Shown here: positions 34,368-46,981 of the stretch, piece after piece
Layout: the number at the start of each line of letters is the position of its first letter
Numbering within the stretch: the first letter of the stretch is position 1
DNA from: Mastigias papua
Taxonomy: Eukaryota; Cnidaria; Scyphozoa; Rhizostomeae; Mastigiidae
Reading direction: 5' to 3'
Assembly: GCA_964019165.1 (NCBI GenBank)
Contig: OZ025267.1
Location: forward strand, 16,712,079-16,776,078
DNA: 64,000 nucleotides
Program-made: the position numbers and the translations under genes
The notes under the pieces: generated by a model
Told to the model about the DNA's origin: nothing
The model's input: the letters and a program-made list of their open reading frames with translations, nothing else
Databases searched by the model: none

Positions 34368-35642
34368 GTCGAAGAGAAGATCACCGTTAGCATTTTACCG
34401 CCAACCTCAAAATGCTATGTTTTACAAGTTAGCTCACATATCATCAAGATGTCGACCTGAATCAAGAGGTTACTAGTTCAATTCCCCCACCATGAATTTA
34501 GATAAGTATTCGGCCACATTTTGCCACAGCGATACCTGTAATCTTCTTAAGACAAAAGTCTAATTTAGCTAGTGGCTGGATTTTGTTCTGATAACTAGTC
34601 AGTTGATGGCAGCCAATTACCATTAATATCATATGTTTGAATGAATATTAACTTAACATTGCTGTTCTATATCTAACCATTGATATCACAGTGTTTGAAA
34701 GAATGGTAACTTAACATTGCCATTCTATATCTAAGTTTTTATCTTTTTATATTTCTCGTTGCACAAGTAATTATTATCTTAGGAAACGGGTAAAATGCCT
34801 TTAAAAAGTCTTGGTACACCTGCTTTACATCCCTCCCCACTTTCCCTCAGAACAATGCAAAGCGTGCTTGCAAAGCCGTTTGGGCGCCTGTGCTTTTGAG
34901 AATCCTTTGGCGGAAGAGCTTTGGGAGTCGGGAGACGTTTTAAATCATTTATAAAAAAGGACAAGTAGAATCATAGGATCAGTTGCAGCGTTGTTTCAAA
35001 GTACCATATTTTCTTGAAAATAGGCCTACTTTCGATACCAACCCGACTCTGATGCACACATTTTTATAAGAACTTGTTAGGTGTTATGACAGGGGTACTA
35101 CGGACTCTTCTCCACTAAAAGCTACTGCTTGAATAGCACATTATTCATGAAAATATGGAAAGCTTCACATGGATTTTGTCTTTAGTAATAAAAACCCTTT
35201 CAATTTGTTAGTCTTCTCCGTGAAGGTTAGTTAAAATGCAGTTCGTTATAAAAGAAACGTTTAGGCTGAGATACTGTAGTAAACACCACCAAAATAGACA
35301 GATCTCGTAAATAAGCCATGTCAGGACTCTTGGGTGACTTGTAGGATAGTTTGGAACAGGGCATCGGCAATATGCTACAGAACTGAGTTTTGTTGATGAA
35401 ACGTTATACGGACATTTGCAGAAATTCCTTGCGATAGCTTGAAAACTACGAAAAATTCCTGTCATGTCTTCCATACCCCCAACAGAACGGACCTCGAGAA
35501 TATGCTGATTCAAAAATAGGCCGTATAGTACGATTCCACCTCAGAAAAAGATATGCCGGAGTTTATCTTTCAGGAATTCGGAACATGCATTATGCAAACT
35601 TAATAGACTTCGCTGATCTCCTTTATTTTAGTTAAAGTGCAG

Positions 35643-35766
35643 CAACTAGTCACGCAAAAGAGGCTTATTATACTGGTTGTCCAACACCGTCAACTCTCAG
35701 GAATTTTATGGATCCACGTTTTCTAACGAATGCGCAGTCTGCTTTGTTTGTCAAGATCCACGATGC
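35643..35766 (+). CDS. unassigned exon-like segment with strong donor
   Basis: After an acceptor GTGCAG, a 41-codon open frame (containing HAKEAYYTGCPTPSTLRNF) ends at a consensus donor, GC|GTAAGT. Composition and splice signals are coding-like. I recognise no family and find no compatible neighbouring exon, so this could be a pseudoexon. Confidence 0.2.
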
Positions 35767-37790
35767 GTAAGTTCTCTTTACCTTCTTTGTAGCTGTATAT
35801 TGATTTATAATCGATTGCATATCATTTTGTTAAGCATAATTTAGCTAGAATTGAAGTAGTACCCCCCACATGAGAAAAGCCAATTGAAGACAGACTGACT
35901 CTGAATTTAAAAAGTTAACTCCATTTAGAAGAAACACTGGTAAAATGCTGAAAAATGCTTATTTCTTATTCAAAATTTTTGTATATGTTAACCCTTTAAA
36001 AAGCATGGTTTTCTCATGAGAAACTTTATCCTGATTTGAAGTTCATATAGTAAAGACCCGAGCATAGGAACCTTAACTTCTCAAGAGAACAATTAAAACC
36101 TTTCTTGGATGATCCGAACAATAGTATAGGCCTATACTTAATGTTGATTGACAGGACCAAACCTATGTTTACTATGCCTGGTCATTACCTAGTGGAAACC
36201 TACTGAAAAATACCATAAACTTTATAATGTTTTGTAATGAAAGAATATTTAGGAAGAATCTTCTAACTTGGGATATGTTACTTAATATTGAGTTTAAAGC
36301 TCTGAGCGATGGCGGATACTTGGGGCGCGGCCACCTCTCCCCCCTTTCACTACAATTTGGTTAGAATATGGTTTCTAAAGATTTCCTCAAAACTTGGCAC
36401 CCAGGTCCCGTTGTCTGGATGCACCCCCACCCTTAAAGCTTCTAATGAAAAATAGCTGCAGCTCATTGCGGCTGATTCAACAATCGACATGAATATGTTT
36501 TTTAATTCGCGTTTGGAAACAATCATTCACCCTGACCACTCTTCTTATACATTTAGGCAGACAGTACGCAGCTGTCTAATTTCAAAATTCCACTGCACAT
36601 ATTCTTTCGAGCATAGGGTGTTTCCAACATGGGCGCATTTTGGAAGATAACGGTAGAAAGCCCTTTTATTTTAACTGATTATTGATACAGATGAACAAAG
36701 TTATGGAGCATAAAAATATCGTTGAAAAAGAAATTAACTTAATACATAAACGCATATATGGTAAACATATTTTACATACCATTATACCAAGTGCTATACA
36801 TTGAAAAGCCATATTAACGATAGAGCAACATTAATATCAAAAGGTAAAACAACTACCCGTAGTCCATACATTTTTTGCTAAAAAACACTTTTCATACCTT
36901 TATATCTTAAGACACGAAGCCAAGGGTGGCACAAGGGCATTCTCCATCCAACTAACAAATCACCCCTCTTCCCTTTCAACAATGCTAAAATGAAAACATG
37001 TGTTTACCCCAATACTCAGACAAAATGAAACATTTGATGAAAGAAAACGACCAGCAGAGTTAGTGTATTAGTGGCTATCTTTTGATAAGTAGAAAAGGTG
37101 CTAAATAGAAAGAGGGTACTTCAAAATTATTTGATTTTGGACGTTTATTCAGTTTTTTTCCCCATATCTCTTCAGCCTAGGCTTCGTCTCTGATTATCGT
37201 ATAACAGGCGACATCGCCACCTTTGCCATTACTCCCATAATAGGAAGTTTGACCATAGTTGCAGTCAGTATAGTCTATTAGGTTCTATACTTAAGGTGTA
37301 CATGTAATATACACACAACTATGGTTTACCTGGAAGGCTACAGTCATGTGTCAAAAAGAACTTAAATGTTTGGGATTGTCTTACATAGCCACGTAGGTAC
37401 TGAGTCTGTTTTTCCAATCGGCTTCTCGAATAAACAGTAAAAGGCAGCTCTTGCAAGTCGCTTGATTCATCTTGATTGATTGTCAACTTGAAGTTGTTGA
37501 TATGAAATCAGATGAATCTGATCCAGATTCCAGATGGTTGCTTGAATTGGAACAAAGGTGCATGGGACATGGTTATTGGTAGTCAACTTTTGGGTGAGCA
37601 GAAATCGGCTAGTTTAACAAAGGTCCTTTCGAATAGCATAGCCGCCAAATGTTTGAGTCTGATGAGATGTATTTTCTCCTAATCTACTTGACCAATGATA
37701 ATGCAGTATTATCTCCATACATGCGTTCTCAGCTAAATTTAGGCCCACTTTGCAAGCTGATTGGTCAGTTAGTTTGGGAGAATACAGGCC

Positions 37791-38052
37791 TGGTTACTAC
37801 ACAACTGTTTACAGTCGAGATTTGTACCTTAAATCGACTAGTTTTCGCATGGATTAATTTTTGCGATTTTCCTCTCTCCTTGCCATTCTTTCTTCATTTT
37901 GTTTAATCTTTCCTTGCTTCTCTTCGTTAGTCAACTTGTATAAAATCCAACTCTAAAAAGCTACTTCTAACTGTATCATGGTTACTACACAACTGTTTAC
38001 AGTCGAGATTTGTACCTTAAATCGACTAGTTTTCGCATGGATTAATTTTTGC
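37791..38052 (+). repeat. 74-bp exact direct duplication
   Basis: 37791-37864 and 37979-38052 are identical over 74 bp and separated by 114 bp of unrelated sequence. The exact identity implies a recent local duplication. Confidence 0.9.
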
Positions 38053-38554
38053 TAATTTCACTAAGTGTGATCAAAATCGCGAAATTAAATACACACGAAA
38101 AGTAGATAAGCTAATCTCTGCAAAAGTAGATCCTCGCGAAAAATCAGAATACGAATGGAAAATTGACGTTGGAAATGCTTTAGAACAAATATCTGTTTTA
38201 GCCTTTCTATGAAAATAAATCCACGCGAAGTATGACAAACCTGCCTCTTTCTCGAAATTAAACATGCACGAGAGGTCCTAAAAGTCGTATGCAAAATACA
38301 TCCACACAAAAGTAAATCCATTTAATGTATTATGTATGGTATAGATGAACTTTAATTAAACATTCTTTTTCGATGCACTGGTATCGATTGGGAAGTGTCC
38401 GGCTATTTACATACTTCAATCAACCCATATAATGTTGAGTTTTGAACTTAAGTAAATTGTCTATGAAATCTCTAGCAAAATGTATACACAAGGTAACTAA
38501 CCACTAACATATTACTCATCTTGGATGCAAATATAACGATACAGTATACTACAG

Positions 38555-38560
38555 TTTATT
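38555..38560 (-). terminator. candidate polyadenylation signal of the nuclear receptor
   Basis: AATAAA on the minus strand, about 190 nt after the nuclear receptor stop codon. The position is plausible for a 3' UTR; there is no other evidence. Confidence 0.4.
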
Positions 38561-38748
38561 ATTAGTTACAATTTACCTTCAAACACCGCAGAACCCTTCT
38601 TCACGGGTTCTCAAAGTTGCTTAGTCTTTTGAGTCACAATGGAAACTATATTTATCTATCTACACTTCCTAAGCACTTTCAGATTGGCTATCAGGTAGGA
38701 ACATCAGTAACCGGAATGCCAGATACGTACTATTGTGGCAGTAAAAGC

Positions 38749-38993
38749 CTACTCATGAAGTAGACTTTTTAATATGAACTCTACCGATGTTTCCTTTAGA
38801 AGCAGCGCAAAAAATGCTTCTCTGATTTCATCTTTGTTTATTTTGTTTATACTTTCCAGTGCATACACGATTTTTTCCCGCAGACTCAAATCCCTCTCGC
38901 TATACGATGAATCAGCCAAGACATTCTCAAGTGCTATTTGAGCTCCTTTCCTTGTCTCAAATATTGCTTCGACATCTATCAAGCCTGGAACTC
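38749..38993 (-). CDS. nuclear receptor exon 3: C-terminal LBD end
   Basis: Begins after CTAAACAG with VPGLIDVEAI, then REKIVYALES, FFALLLK and FILKSLLHE-stop. This aligns by pattern with helices 8-10 of NR2 receptors. A possible internal donor (TCG|GTAGAG, about 38780) would allow another 3' exon, but no helix-12-like exon was seen downstream on this strand. Confidence 0.82.
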
Positions 38994-41900
38994 CTGTTTA
39001 GAGAAGGAAAGAATTGATGAGAATTGAGTACTTTTCCCTAAAAAGATCCCCCGGTACCTATTTGCAAATATATATAAAAGACTCTCTTTTGCAATTAAGA
39101 TACCGCAGGGAATCTTTCAGTTAATATCTATGAAGAAAATCACAAAAACTATATCAAACGAATCTTTTCCTAAATAGAAAAACTCTATATTTTGAGTAGG
39201 CTGTTACATCTAGCGTTTTCAGCTAATTTACTGCTCAAGTGGTCTTTTTGCTTCTTTTCCTGAATTGCCCAGCACTCTCAAATGAATGCAGGAGAATTCT
39301 CCACTGTACACAAGAGAAGTAAATTCGAAAGAAGAGACATAAATGCCTGACTTTTTTGTGCAGGTCAAATTGGAAACTCGATGGCCTAGTGTCCTTTTCC
39401 GCTTTGATCGGCGTAGTTTCAATTACATTTGTAGTGTTGTGTAGATTAATAATTTGATAGAAAAAATACGTTTGTATTAAGAACCTACTGGCAGAACTTA
39501 TATATTTTGAATTCAATTACAAATTACAGTAGTTCGGCATTAAGAATTTATAACCTCAAACTCTTCAGATTTCTATAAACAAGACACAAAATTTTGTCCT
39601 TGAATGTTTTAGCAAGGAAACTGGGAGCTTTTCTTCAAAAGAAGAAGGCAATTTCTCAATGTATACTATGCAGGACAAAGTTCTAATTGTGAAGTACTAC
39701 CCAAAATTATCTATTCATATGACTTTCATAAGAACCTTTCTAGCCTAGGTCGACAAAAGGGAGGTTCTTTTTTGTGGGTTTTTACAGTGCTCAGAACCTT
39801 TTGAGTTTGATACTCTGAACAACCCCTTTCATGAATGCTCCAAAGTATTACAGATGTAACTCCCATAACCGAATTTTGTATGGGATTAGTGTTAAGAATC
39901 TGCACTCTGATCAATGGGACTACCTCCTCGCGTAAGTACCTGAGCAGGCTCAATTTGAATCGTAGGTCCATGTGTGCGGGTGTTAACTGCACATCTTATG
40001 GAATGAGATTCAGTCATTTAAAAGTAATTGAGATATACAGAAGAAAAGCGTGAGGGCAAAATATATTAGCAAATGTATGATAGTACTGTTAAATCACATC
40101 TCTCACTCGTTAATTCTTATAACAGAACTCAAGTCTATACATATCACGAGGCTAATATAGCAACCACAGCAACAGCTCCATCACAGTGCCGTGTGTGCTT
40201 AGCGCATAGCGCAATGCAAGTCTTAAAATTACAAGCACTGTTTATAAATGATCCCTACCTTGATCAAATAATGTGACAATCTTCATGTATTCGTGAATAC
40301 CCCTTGAAACTCTTCCCAGCATTCCGCCATTCATAATGACGCCCTTTAGTTTTAAAAATGTCTGCCATTTTAAACCTGACGACTGCTCGTTGCCAGCCAT
40401 TGTGAGCAGGGTGGACACAGGGAACATATGAGAACATTGAAGTAGGCCAAGTGCGAAGAGCAAATACCACTTCTCCAGAAGCAGACGAACTTTGTCCTCC
40501 TCACGAAGGCGACTGAAACACAACAAACCTTTCACCCAGTCGACACTTGCAAACAATAATCTTGTAGACAATTCATACAAGTAGCCGGGTTCTGTTACAG
40601 ATATACTTGGCGGGTCAACCGTAAATGGAAGCACCCCAGCTAAGATGTTTTCTCCTATGTAATTTCGATTATAGGCTTCGAAAGCGTGACTCGCCTGGGG
40701 TCTGATAGGCGCATTTTCATTCACCGCTGGACTGTCACATTGCTCACCATTCGAAGTATCTGTCACTCGAGTAGCGCTTTGTGTACTTTGGAGTTCTTTC
40801 TTTTCTTCGCTGCTTTTTTCTTCAGTTTGGTTGCCACACTCCATTGAGTTCTCATCTTCACTCATAACACTGTTGGGCTCTTCTTGTTTGCATTCTCCAT
40901 TTGAGAGTATTAGTGGTTTCCTTTCACACTGGACGGCTAAGAATAATTATTTATATAATCGATGCACATAAGAAAGTTGTTTGTAAGAAAGTAGTGCTCG
41001 GCGACTCAAAAAGTTAAGAAAGTTCAACACTGTATTTCTGAGGCCTAAGAGAGTTGTTAAGTTGATGGACACTTGAAATTCCAATGTTTACGCAATCCTA
41101 TCATCTCTTTTGCTTACTTTGCATAGATTTCATATGAAAACCTATGTATTTCAGTGTTATGTTTCTGCTTGTGCAGTGCCTATCTGGTTGTGAAACTGGC
41201 CTATTTAGTTGTTGGATAAGTTACAACCCAACACAAACCGCAAGACGACATAACACTGTGATAAGAAACAAACGTAGAATAAATTATACACACGAAAAAC
41301 ATAACTTGACTATTGAAAGATGTTTCGCAACAAAATTGTCGAATAAAGACACAGTTTTTTATAAGAAAGCAGTACTCGGCTGTTCAAAGCTCTTGGAAAG
41401 TTCAATACTAGATTTCTGAGGCCTAGGAAAGTCAATAAATTGATATGTACTTTTAATGCCAGTTTTCACGCAAGCCAGTCACCTTGTTTGCCTAATTTGC
41501 ATAGATTTATATGAAAATATATGCAGTTCAGTGTTATGCCTTGTAGGATGCAAACTTGAATATTCTCATGAAAGTTCCAGTGCTGAAATCATAAAAAAGC
41601 TAAGAAAGTGTCAGGAAAACCTGAACGAAGAAAACCTTTCCTTCAAAATGAAAAATGCGTAACTTGAAAAGTATTAACAATATCAGCTAAGCTACAAATA
41701 TACTAACAGTTAAATACAATTTAGATGTCATACGCGTGTTTTTTTAATAATAGCTCTTTTTGTCCTGTACTGAAACTTTCTTAGCTTTTTCATGACTTTA
41801 GCACTAAAACATTCTTACGACTTTCTTAGCAAGAATAATGTATTTTTTGTGAAGTGGTTTATGAAAAAGTAGTACTCGATTGCTCAAAAAGTTAAGAATG

Positions 41901-43908
41901 TTCAATATTGGATTTTTGAGATCTAAAAAAGTTTATAAATCATATACCTTAAAAATTCTAATAGTCACATTACACCGTCATCGCTTTAACTTAATTTGCA
42001 TACCTTTGTGTGGTAACCTATGCAGTAGAGTCTCATTAGAGTGTTATTGTGTAGTGCCTGTCTGTTTGCGTAACACTGTAGTGTTACTCCAGCTGAGGAC
42101 ATTCTTGCAAAGACAGTCTTAAGAAAGCTTCAGTACTGAAATCATGAAAAAGCTAGGAAAGTTTCAGTACTAGGCTAAAAATACTTTCTTACAAAAAAAG
42201 TGCTGTGCATTCGAGCTAATGTAACACTGCAGTAACAGATAGGCACTACGTGGCCATACCACTGAAAAGTATGGTTCATGATTGGAAGTCTGTACAAATT
42301 AAACAAAGGAGAAAATTGCTTGAGAGAAAAATGAAATTTAAGGTGTACATCGAATTATCAACTTTCTTATTTCCTAAAAATCCAATACTGAACTTTTTTG
42401 GCTTTTTGAGCAGTCGAGTACTGCTTTCTTGTGAACCACCTCTAGCAGCCAAATGCATTTTATCAAAAATGGCCTAAGGAATGAGAAAATATATGTCTAG
42501 TAAAGATAATTCATGATTTCTACCATTTCTTCTTTATTCCATTGGAAGAATTCTATGTTGACATTACGTGGTAGGTTTACAATAAGATGCAGTGTTTACC
42601 ATCTCATTTTGGACTGAGTACTGGTTGAGTAGTATGGAATCTGAAGTTGATTTGAATTTCAAGTGTTTGTGACGAAGGGTATCTTAAGTTTAAAAAAATG
42701 CCGCAATTATGACAGAGAGTTCAGTATAGCCCTTACTAAATTACGGAATCCTAGATTGTGCCATTTGAATTAACAAGTTCATTCTAATTTCATTCAAAGT
42801 TTATTCTAATTTCTCTAAAGCTTGTCCCGGATAGAGCAATATATGTACTGTTATAATGCCTTTCATTTACGTATATCAAGAAGAATATTTTGATGATAGC
42901 AAAACATACCATGCTTTATAGAGAATCAAGAATGGGCCTAAGTAGATAAGTCATAAAATTTCATACATTTTCGGAAGGTACTAGCAAGTGTCTTGATAGC
43001 TTCTTGATCAAGAAGCTTTTCCAGGAGTGTACTAATGGACTCAATACGAGAAAGAAAATAAGTGAATAGCTTAGTCTGGAAAGCCTTTTAGAGTAACTGA
43101 AGCAAATTGGCCTATAAGTACGAAATATGAAACTGTCAGGTAGCGTTTTCAGCTAAAAATATAAATTGAGAGCTGAAATGGTGGCTCACAATAGATGAAT
43201 CTAGAATGTTGCATAAAGAAGCTTCATTAAAGTAGTACAGTTTTATTTTAAGGCAATGCTAGTAGGATTTGTTCCTGCTTGTCCAAAGGTTGCTTTGTCA
43301 TTAGTACGTAACGCATGAACTTTCGTTGATTCCTAGCAACTAGGACTGTCTTTTGACTTTCGCAAATCAACATAAGTTGTTAAATAATAAAGGTTAAGAG
43401 CTATGTCTATATCTTTCCAGAAAGACACAAAGACAATTTACTCAAATAAAAATCATGCTACTTTTGCTGTATAAGCGAAGTAACTATGGCCCTTTCTTTT
43501 TGTCTTTTCGCGGTTGACCCGACCTAATAAAATCCGGCAATTTCTCAAAGGCGAGGTTAAAATATGCTTACCTTCTTTTTTCATTCCAACCCTCAAACAT
43601 TTCTTCATTCTGCATGCTCTACATCTTGTTCTTTGGTTTTTATCGACGTCACATTGACCATACGCCGGGCATTTATATTTGCAACCTTTTCGCACTGTTC
43701 GCCGGAAAAAGTTCTTGCAACCTTCACACGAGAATACTTTATAGTGTCTTCCAGTTGACTTGTCTCCACATATCTCACAAAGAGGTATCCCATTTAGCTC
43801 TGATGTTGCCTCAGGTGATTTTAATTGGTTCCCATTTGTCTGTCTCATTGACAGTTCTGAACTGAAACGGTTTCTGTTTGCTACCAGAATTTGAACTGCT
43901 TCCTCCAT
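38749..43908 (-). CDS. nuclear receptor, NR2E (tailless/PNR)-like, divergent
   Basis: Predicted DNA-binding transcription factor in the nucleus. Exons in transcript order are 43908-43572, 40936-40259 and 38993-38749: 1260 nt, in frame, 419 aa. The start is the first Met after an in-frame TAA at 43941-43939. An alternative acceptor ending at 43931 would put a basic PKRAK stretch in front. The DNA-binding domain is residues 44-109, with all eight zinc cysteines (CEIC/CEGC and C-x5-C-x9-C-x2-C) and then GMKKEAVQCERKP, typical of NR2E. The hinge (114-200) is rich in S, E and Q. Helix 3-5 of the ligand-binding domain shows RLLFASVDWVK, FSRL and LLEKWYLLFALG, the NR signature in NR2E style. EYMKIVTLF, VPGLIDVEAI and REKIVYALES follow. 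The protein stops about where helix 10/11 should end, so no AF-2 helix is seen. P-box EGCKN is unusual. Subfamily call moderate, family call firm. Confidence 0.85.
40259..40936 (-). CDS. nuclear receptor exon 2: hinge and LBD helices 1 to about 8
   Basis: A 678-nt exon after acceptor ATTCTTAG. It holds the acidic/Ser-rich hinge and the ligand-binding-domain signature around residues 233-277. Helix 5 has W269 and F273, with L276 just after. Upstream the same strand has an alternative AG at 40932 (CCGTCCAG), but it breaks the frame with the DBD exon. Confidence 0.88.
40955..42475. mobile_element. patchwork of TIR-element family B copies in nuclear receptor intron 1
   Basis: At least three forward copies (about 40970-41230, 41340-41625, 41830-42205) and inverted fragments (about 41740-41830 and 42350-42460) share TAAGAAAGTAGTACTCG, GTTCAATACTGGATTT, TTTGCATA and CAGTACTGAAATCATGAAAA blocks with the complete element at 60734-61109. 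Copies are nested or tandem, so boundaries are approximate. There is no coding capacity. Confidence 0.75.
43572..43908 (-). CDS. nuclear receptor exon 1: zinc-finger DNA-binding domain
   Basis: Encodes residues 1-112. The first finger has C-x2-C-x13-C-x2-C spacing and the second C-x5-C-x9-C-x2-C, both canonical. Its donor (GAAG|GTAAG) sits just after the DBD, and the Ala codon is completed by the next exon, giving KKEAVQ. Confidence 0.9.
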
Positions 43909-43975
43909 TACGACCTTCGCGCGCTTGGGCCTAAAAGGTTAACAATGTGTCCTTCGATTTGTTTGACTTTATGTC

Positions 43976-44251
43976 CTATATTCTCAAAACGTAGTCTCCA
44001 ATCAGAAATTCACAGCCATTACTAGTTAAAAATATTGTATTCTTCTCAGTGTAAATCGGGGACCTTCCGTTAAGTTCAATCGTTTCAGTAAACTTGCTAC
44101 TGTTACAGACCTGCCGGAGTAGGGTGTGAAAGCCACGCGTTCTTCGTCTGGTATTTGAATTCAAACAAAGAAAATCGTTCTTTCTGAGTTCAACATAAAA
44201 TCCATCCAATTTCTTGTACTTGCATGGGACCAAAGTGCTGTAGCTCGACAA
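43976..44251 (-). CDS. unrecognised 91-codon frame upstream of the nuclear receptor
   Basis: Minus-strand open frame with a protein-like composition (contains GFYVELRKND and TEKNTIFLTSNG) and its own stop 45 nt before the receptor acceptor. I recognise no family. It could be part of the receptor 5' UTR, a transposon scrap or chance. Confidence 0.15.
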   Translation of the reverse strand: MSSYSTLVPCKYKKLDGFYVELRKNDFLCLNSNTRRRTRGFHTLLRQVCNSSKFTETIELNGRSPIYTEKNTIFLTSNGCEFLIGDYVLRI

Positions 44252-46020
44252 ATTTGTTCTTTTTCAAGGACTTTGGTAGCAACAGATCATTGAAGATTTG
44301 AAATCCCTCAAATCTAAGGCAAAAAGTTGAGGAATTATTCTTTATTGAAGTCTAAGTAGTCAATCAAAACTTACCTAGGATGGCTTTAAATTGCGGATGA
44401 AACATGAGCCTAAATATCCTTGTAAACTAATGACTTACCCAGTTACTTTGTTGTACTCTCACCTTGGGCCAGGTGAAAAAGTCAGCGGTGAGCCTACATG
44501 ATCAAGTCGAAATTTCTGATGGAACGAACAGAAATCATATGCAAATGAGGCGGCATTGTTATTCCAATTCAACTTCAATGAAGGTCACTACGCTGTTTGA
44601 CCTGCTATTCCTTATATGGCCTGTGGTACTGTTATACTGTTATACTTGGACATTGTACTCTCATTCTCCCATTTTCGCTCGCTGCATTCACATTGCAAAA
44701 GTGTAGTCCCTCGTAGATGCAAGTATGAAAATTATCCTTATGATAGTATAAACTGTTCGAAGGTCATACTGTAGCGTAGGTCGGGTGAAAATGGTCACGC
44801 AATCACGCAACTTCTGTTATGTAATCACGACATGCATTTGTTTAGAATAGGCAGCTTTGACATGCAGCAACAGGTATATTATGCAACCTTTCCCGCATTG
44901 TCAAGTTGACCAACCAAATGTCTACTTACAGCTCTACTAACTCATGCTACCCCTTAGTCTTGAGATTTTTACGATCATGATGGCGATCAAGGCAATCGTC
45001 ATGCTAGTCAAAATAATAATGATCATGATGATCACATTGATCGCAGGCTTTTTGGGATTTTTTGCAGTTAAGCATGCCTCTGAAACAGTGATGGTTTTTG
45101 GGGACCATGGCAGCAAGTGTGCCCCTGAAGTAGGTAAGCCGAGTTTGATATATATTCGGAAGATCCTAGGAACTAAAAATATGGATATAGCAAACACCCG
45201 CATGAAAGAACCCCCTCCCCTTTTTATGGGCCTAGGCTAAAAAGATTCTTATATACATAAATAATTTTGTTTCCTGTTGGACCTCTTCTGATCAAATTGC
45301 AGCATTAACAGTTCCTTAATGGTTCGTTCATTTTAACTGTAAATTTAGAGTCATATACACAGTGGAAGTGGAGAGGATACTGCTATTCGAGCATTCTTGC
45401 AAATTTGACTGCAATCGAAGGGACTGACTTCCTAATTCTCCATAGTTTCCAGCAATAGAAATATTTGAAAGTTTCTCGGGGTTTTTTTTCATTATTGATA
45501 CAAGTTTCTTAATTTGTTGTCCTTCTATTTGTAGGTTGGTTGAGTGGATGCGCCAATCATTACCAGTAGCAGACATCTGGGTGCTTATTGGGGGGCAACC
45601 AGGCCGCGAGGGCCTGGGGGTGAAGCTTTGAAGAAAATTGTAGAGACCATACCCTAAACTGTAAGTGTACTTTAAGAGCATCGGGTAGAACGTGTCCTTC
45701 AATGATCATTACAAACCTATAAGTATTAAATCTTTGTCTCTTTTGAACATCTATGTGCATAATTATCTATTTGGGATTACTTCGCCTATCTTATTCAAGA
45801 TAATCACATTTTTCTCGTTTAGCATAACTGCCATTGTCTTGTAACATGCATTACATGATAACTCACACATACCGAAGATCAACTGGACTACCTAAGGACT
45901 ACAGACAAAACCACAGCTATCAAGCCACAAGCGCACTCCAGCCACAGCAACTTTTGCCACTAGCAACAAAAGTCACCTGTGTGCCAAGATGTATGCAAAT
46001 GCATGTATCTAAATATATAA
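44252..46020. other. region upstream of the nuclear receptor, no gene seen
   Basis: Expected to contain the receptor promoter; no motif is defensible. A family-A repeat fragment in inverted orientation lies at about 45295-45510 (compare 26815-27120). Nothing else is recognisable. Confidence 0.5.
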
Positions 46021-46347
<327 letters not shown>

Positions 46348-46409
46348 ATATACATTTATTCAGGCCATACACTTTATTTGAGAGAAGTACTTGATTTTGT
46401 TATAGTTTC

Positions 46410-46530
46410 CACTGGTTCGTTGGAGGATGCATAAATGCAGCCATAGACGAGACGCAACCTGTATGTAGATGGAGTTCAGTTCGAGAGGAAGAGAAATCGA
46501 ATGGCAGTTTAGGGACACTTCATCTAGGTA
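46410..46530 (+). CDS. unassigned exon-like segment (FHWFVGG...)
   Basis: After acceptor GTTATAG an open frame reads [20 protein letters not shown] and continues to a donor CTAG|GTAAAAC. W-F-V-G-G-x-x-N faintly recalls the N-terminal part of acyl-CoA synthetases, which is too little to assign. No compatible partner exon was established, although a coding-like frame follows at 46982. Confidence 0.2.
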
Positions 46531-46981
46531 AAACTTCTATTTTTCACGCCCTTTGGGTTCATAATATACTTCAGATAGGCGCTGCACCTCTACTTTCTAT
46601 TCCTTCGTCCTTTCTCCTTTATGTGATATTTAGACCATGCACCCATCACGACGTACGAGGAACAATTGCCATAGGAAATATCCCTATGTCAAAATCTGAG
46701 TTACAACCTATGGTCAAGACAGATATTGAGCAACTCGCTGGCTTTTGATAGCACATAATCAAAACCACACGGTCCTTGTTAAACGTAAGCTTATCGTATG
46801 GCTCTCCATGCATAACCTGTAATATATGTGATATAATCTTAGCCAGCATTGCATACTTGTATGCAAATGAGAGCTTTTGGGAGATTTCATATTATGTTCG
46901 CATTTCAAACCATAATGAAGCATTTGTCTATTTCACCTGTCTTTTGAACGCGCTAATCTCTCGCTATATTAAGGTATATTT

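Larger units (their letters stand above)
33446..38748. other. long stretch between SEC24 and the nuclear receptor, no assignable gene
   Basis: Two stretches look like internal exons (34225-34367 and 35643-35766, listed separately). A 74-bp exact direct repeat lies at 37791-37864 and 37979-38052. Around 38080-38330 there are loose repeats of CGCGAAATTAAA / CACACGAAAAG type. No convincing promoter or complete gene was found. Confidence 0.5.

Noticed and set aside
40932..40936. Alternative acceptor for nuclear receptor exon 2 at CCGTCCAG
   Set aside because: It would shift the frame into a stop; the acceptor four bases upstream (TTCTTAG) gives the conserved KKEAVQ.
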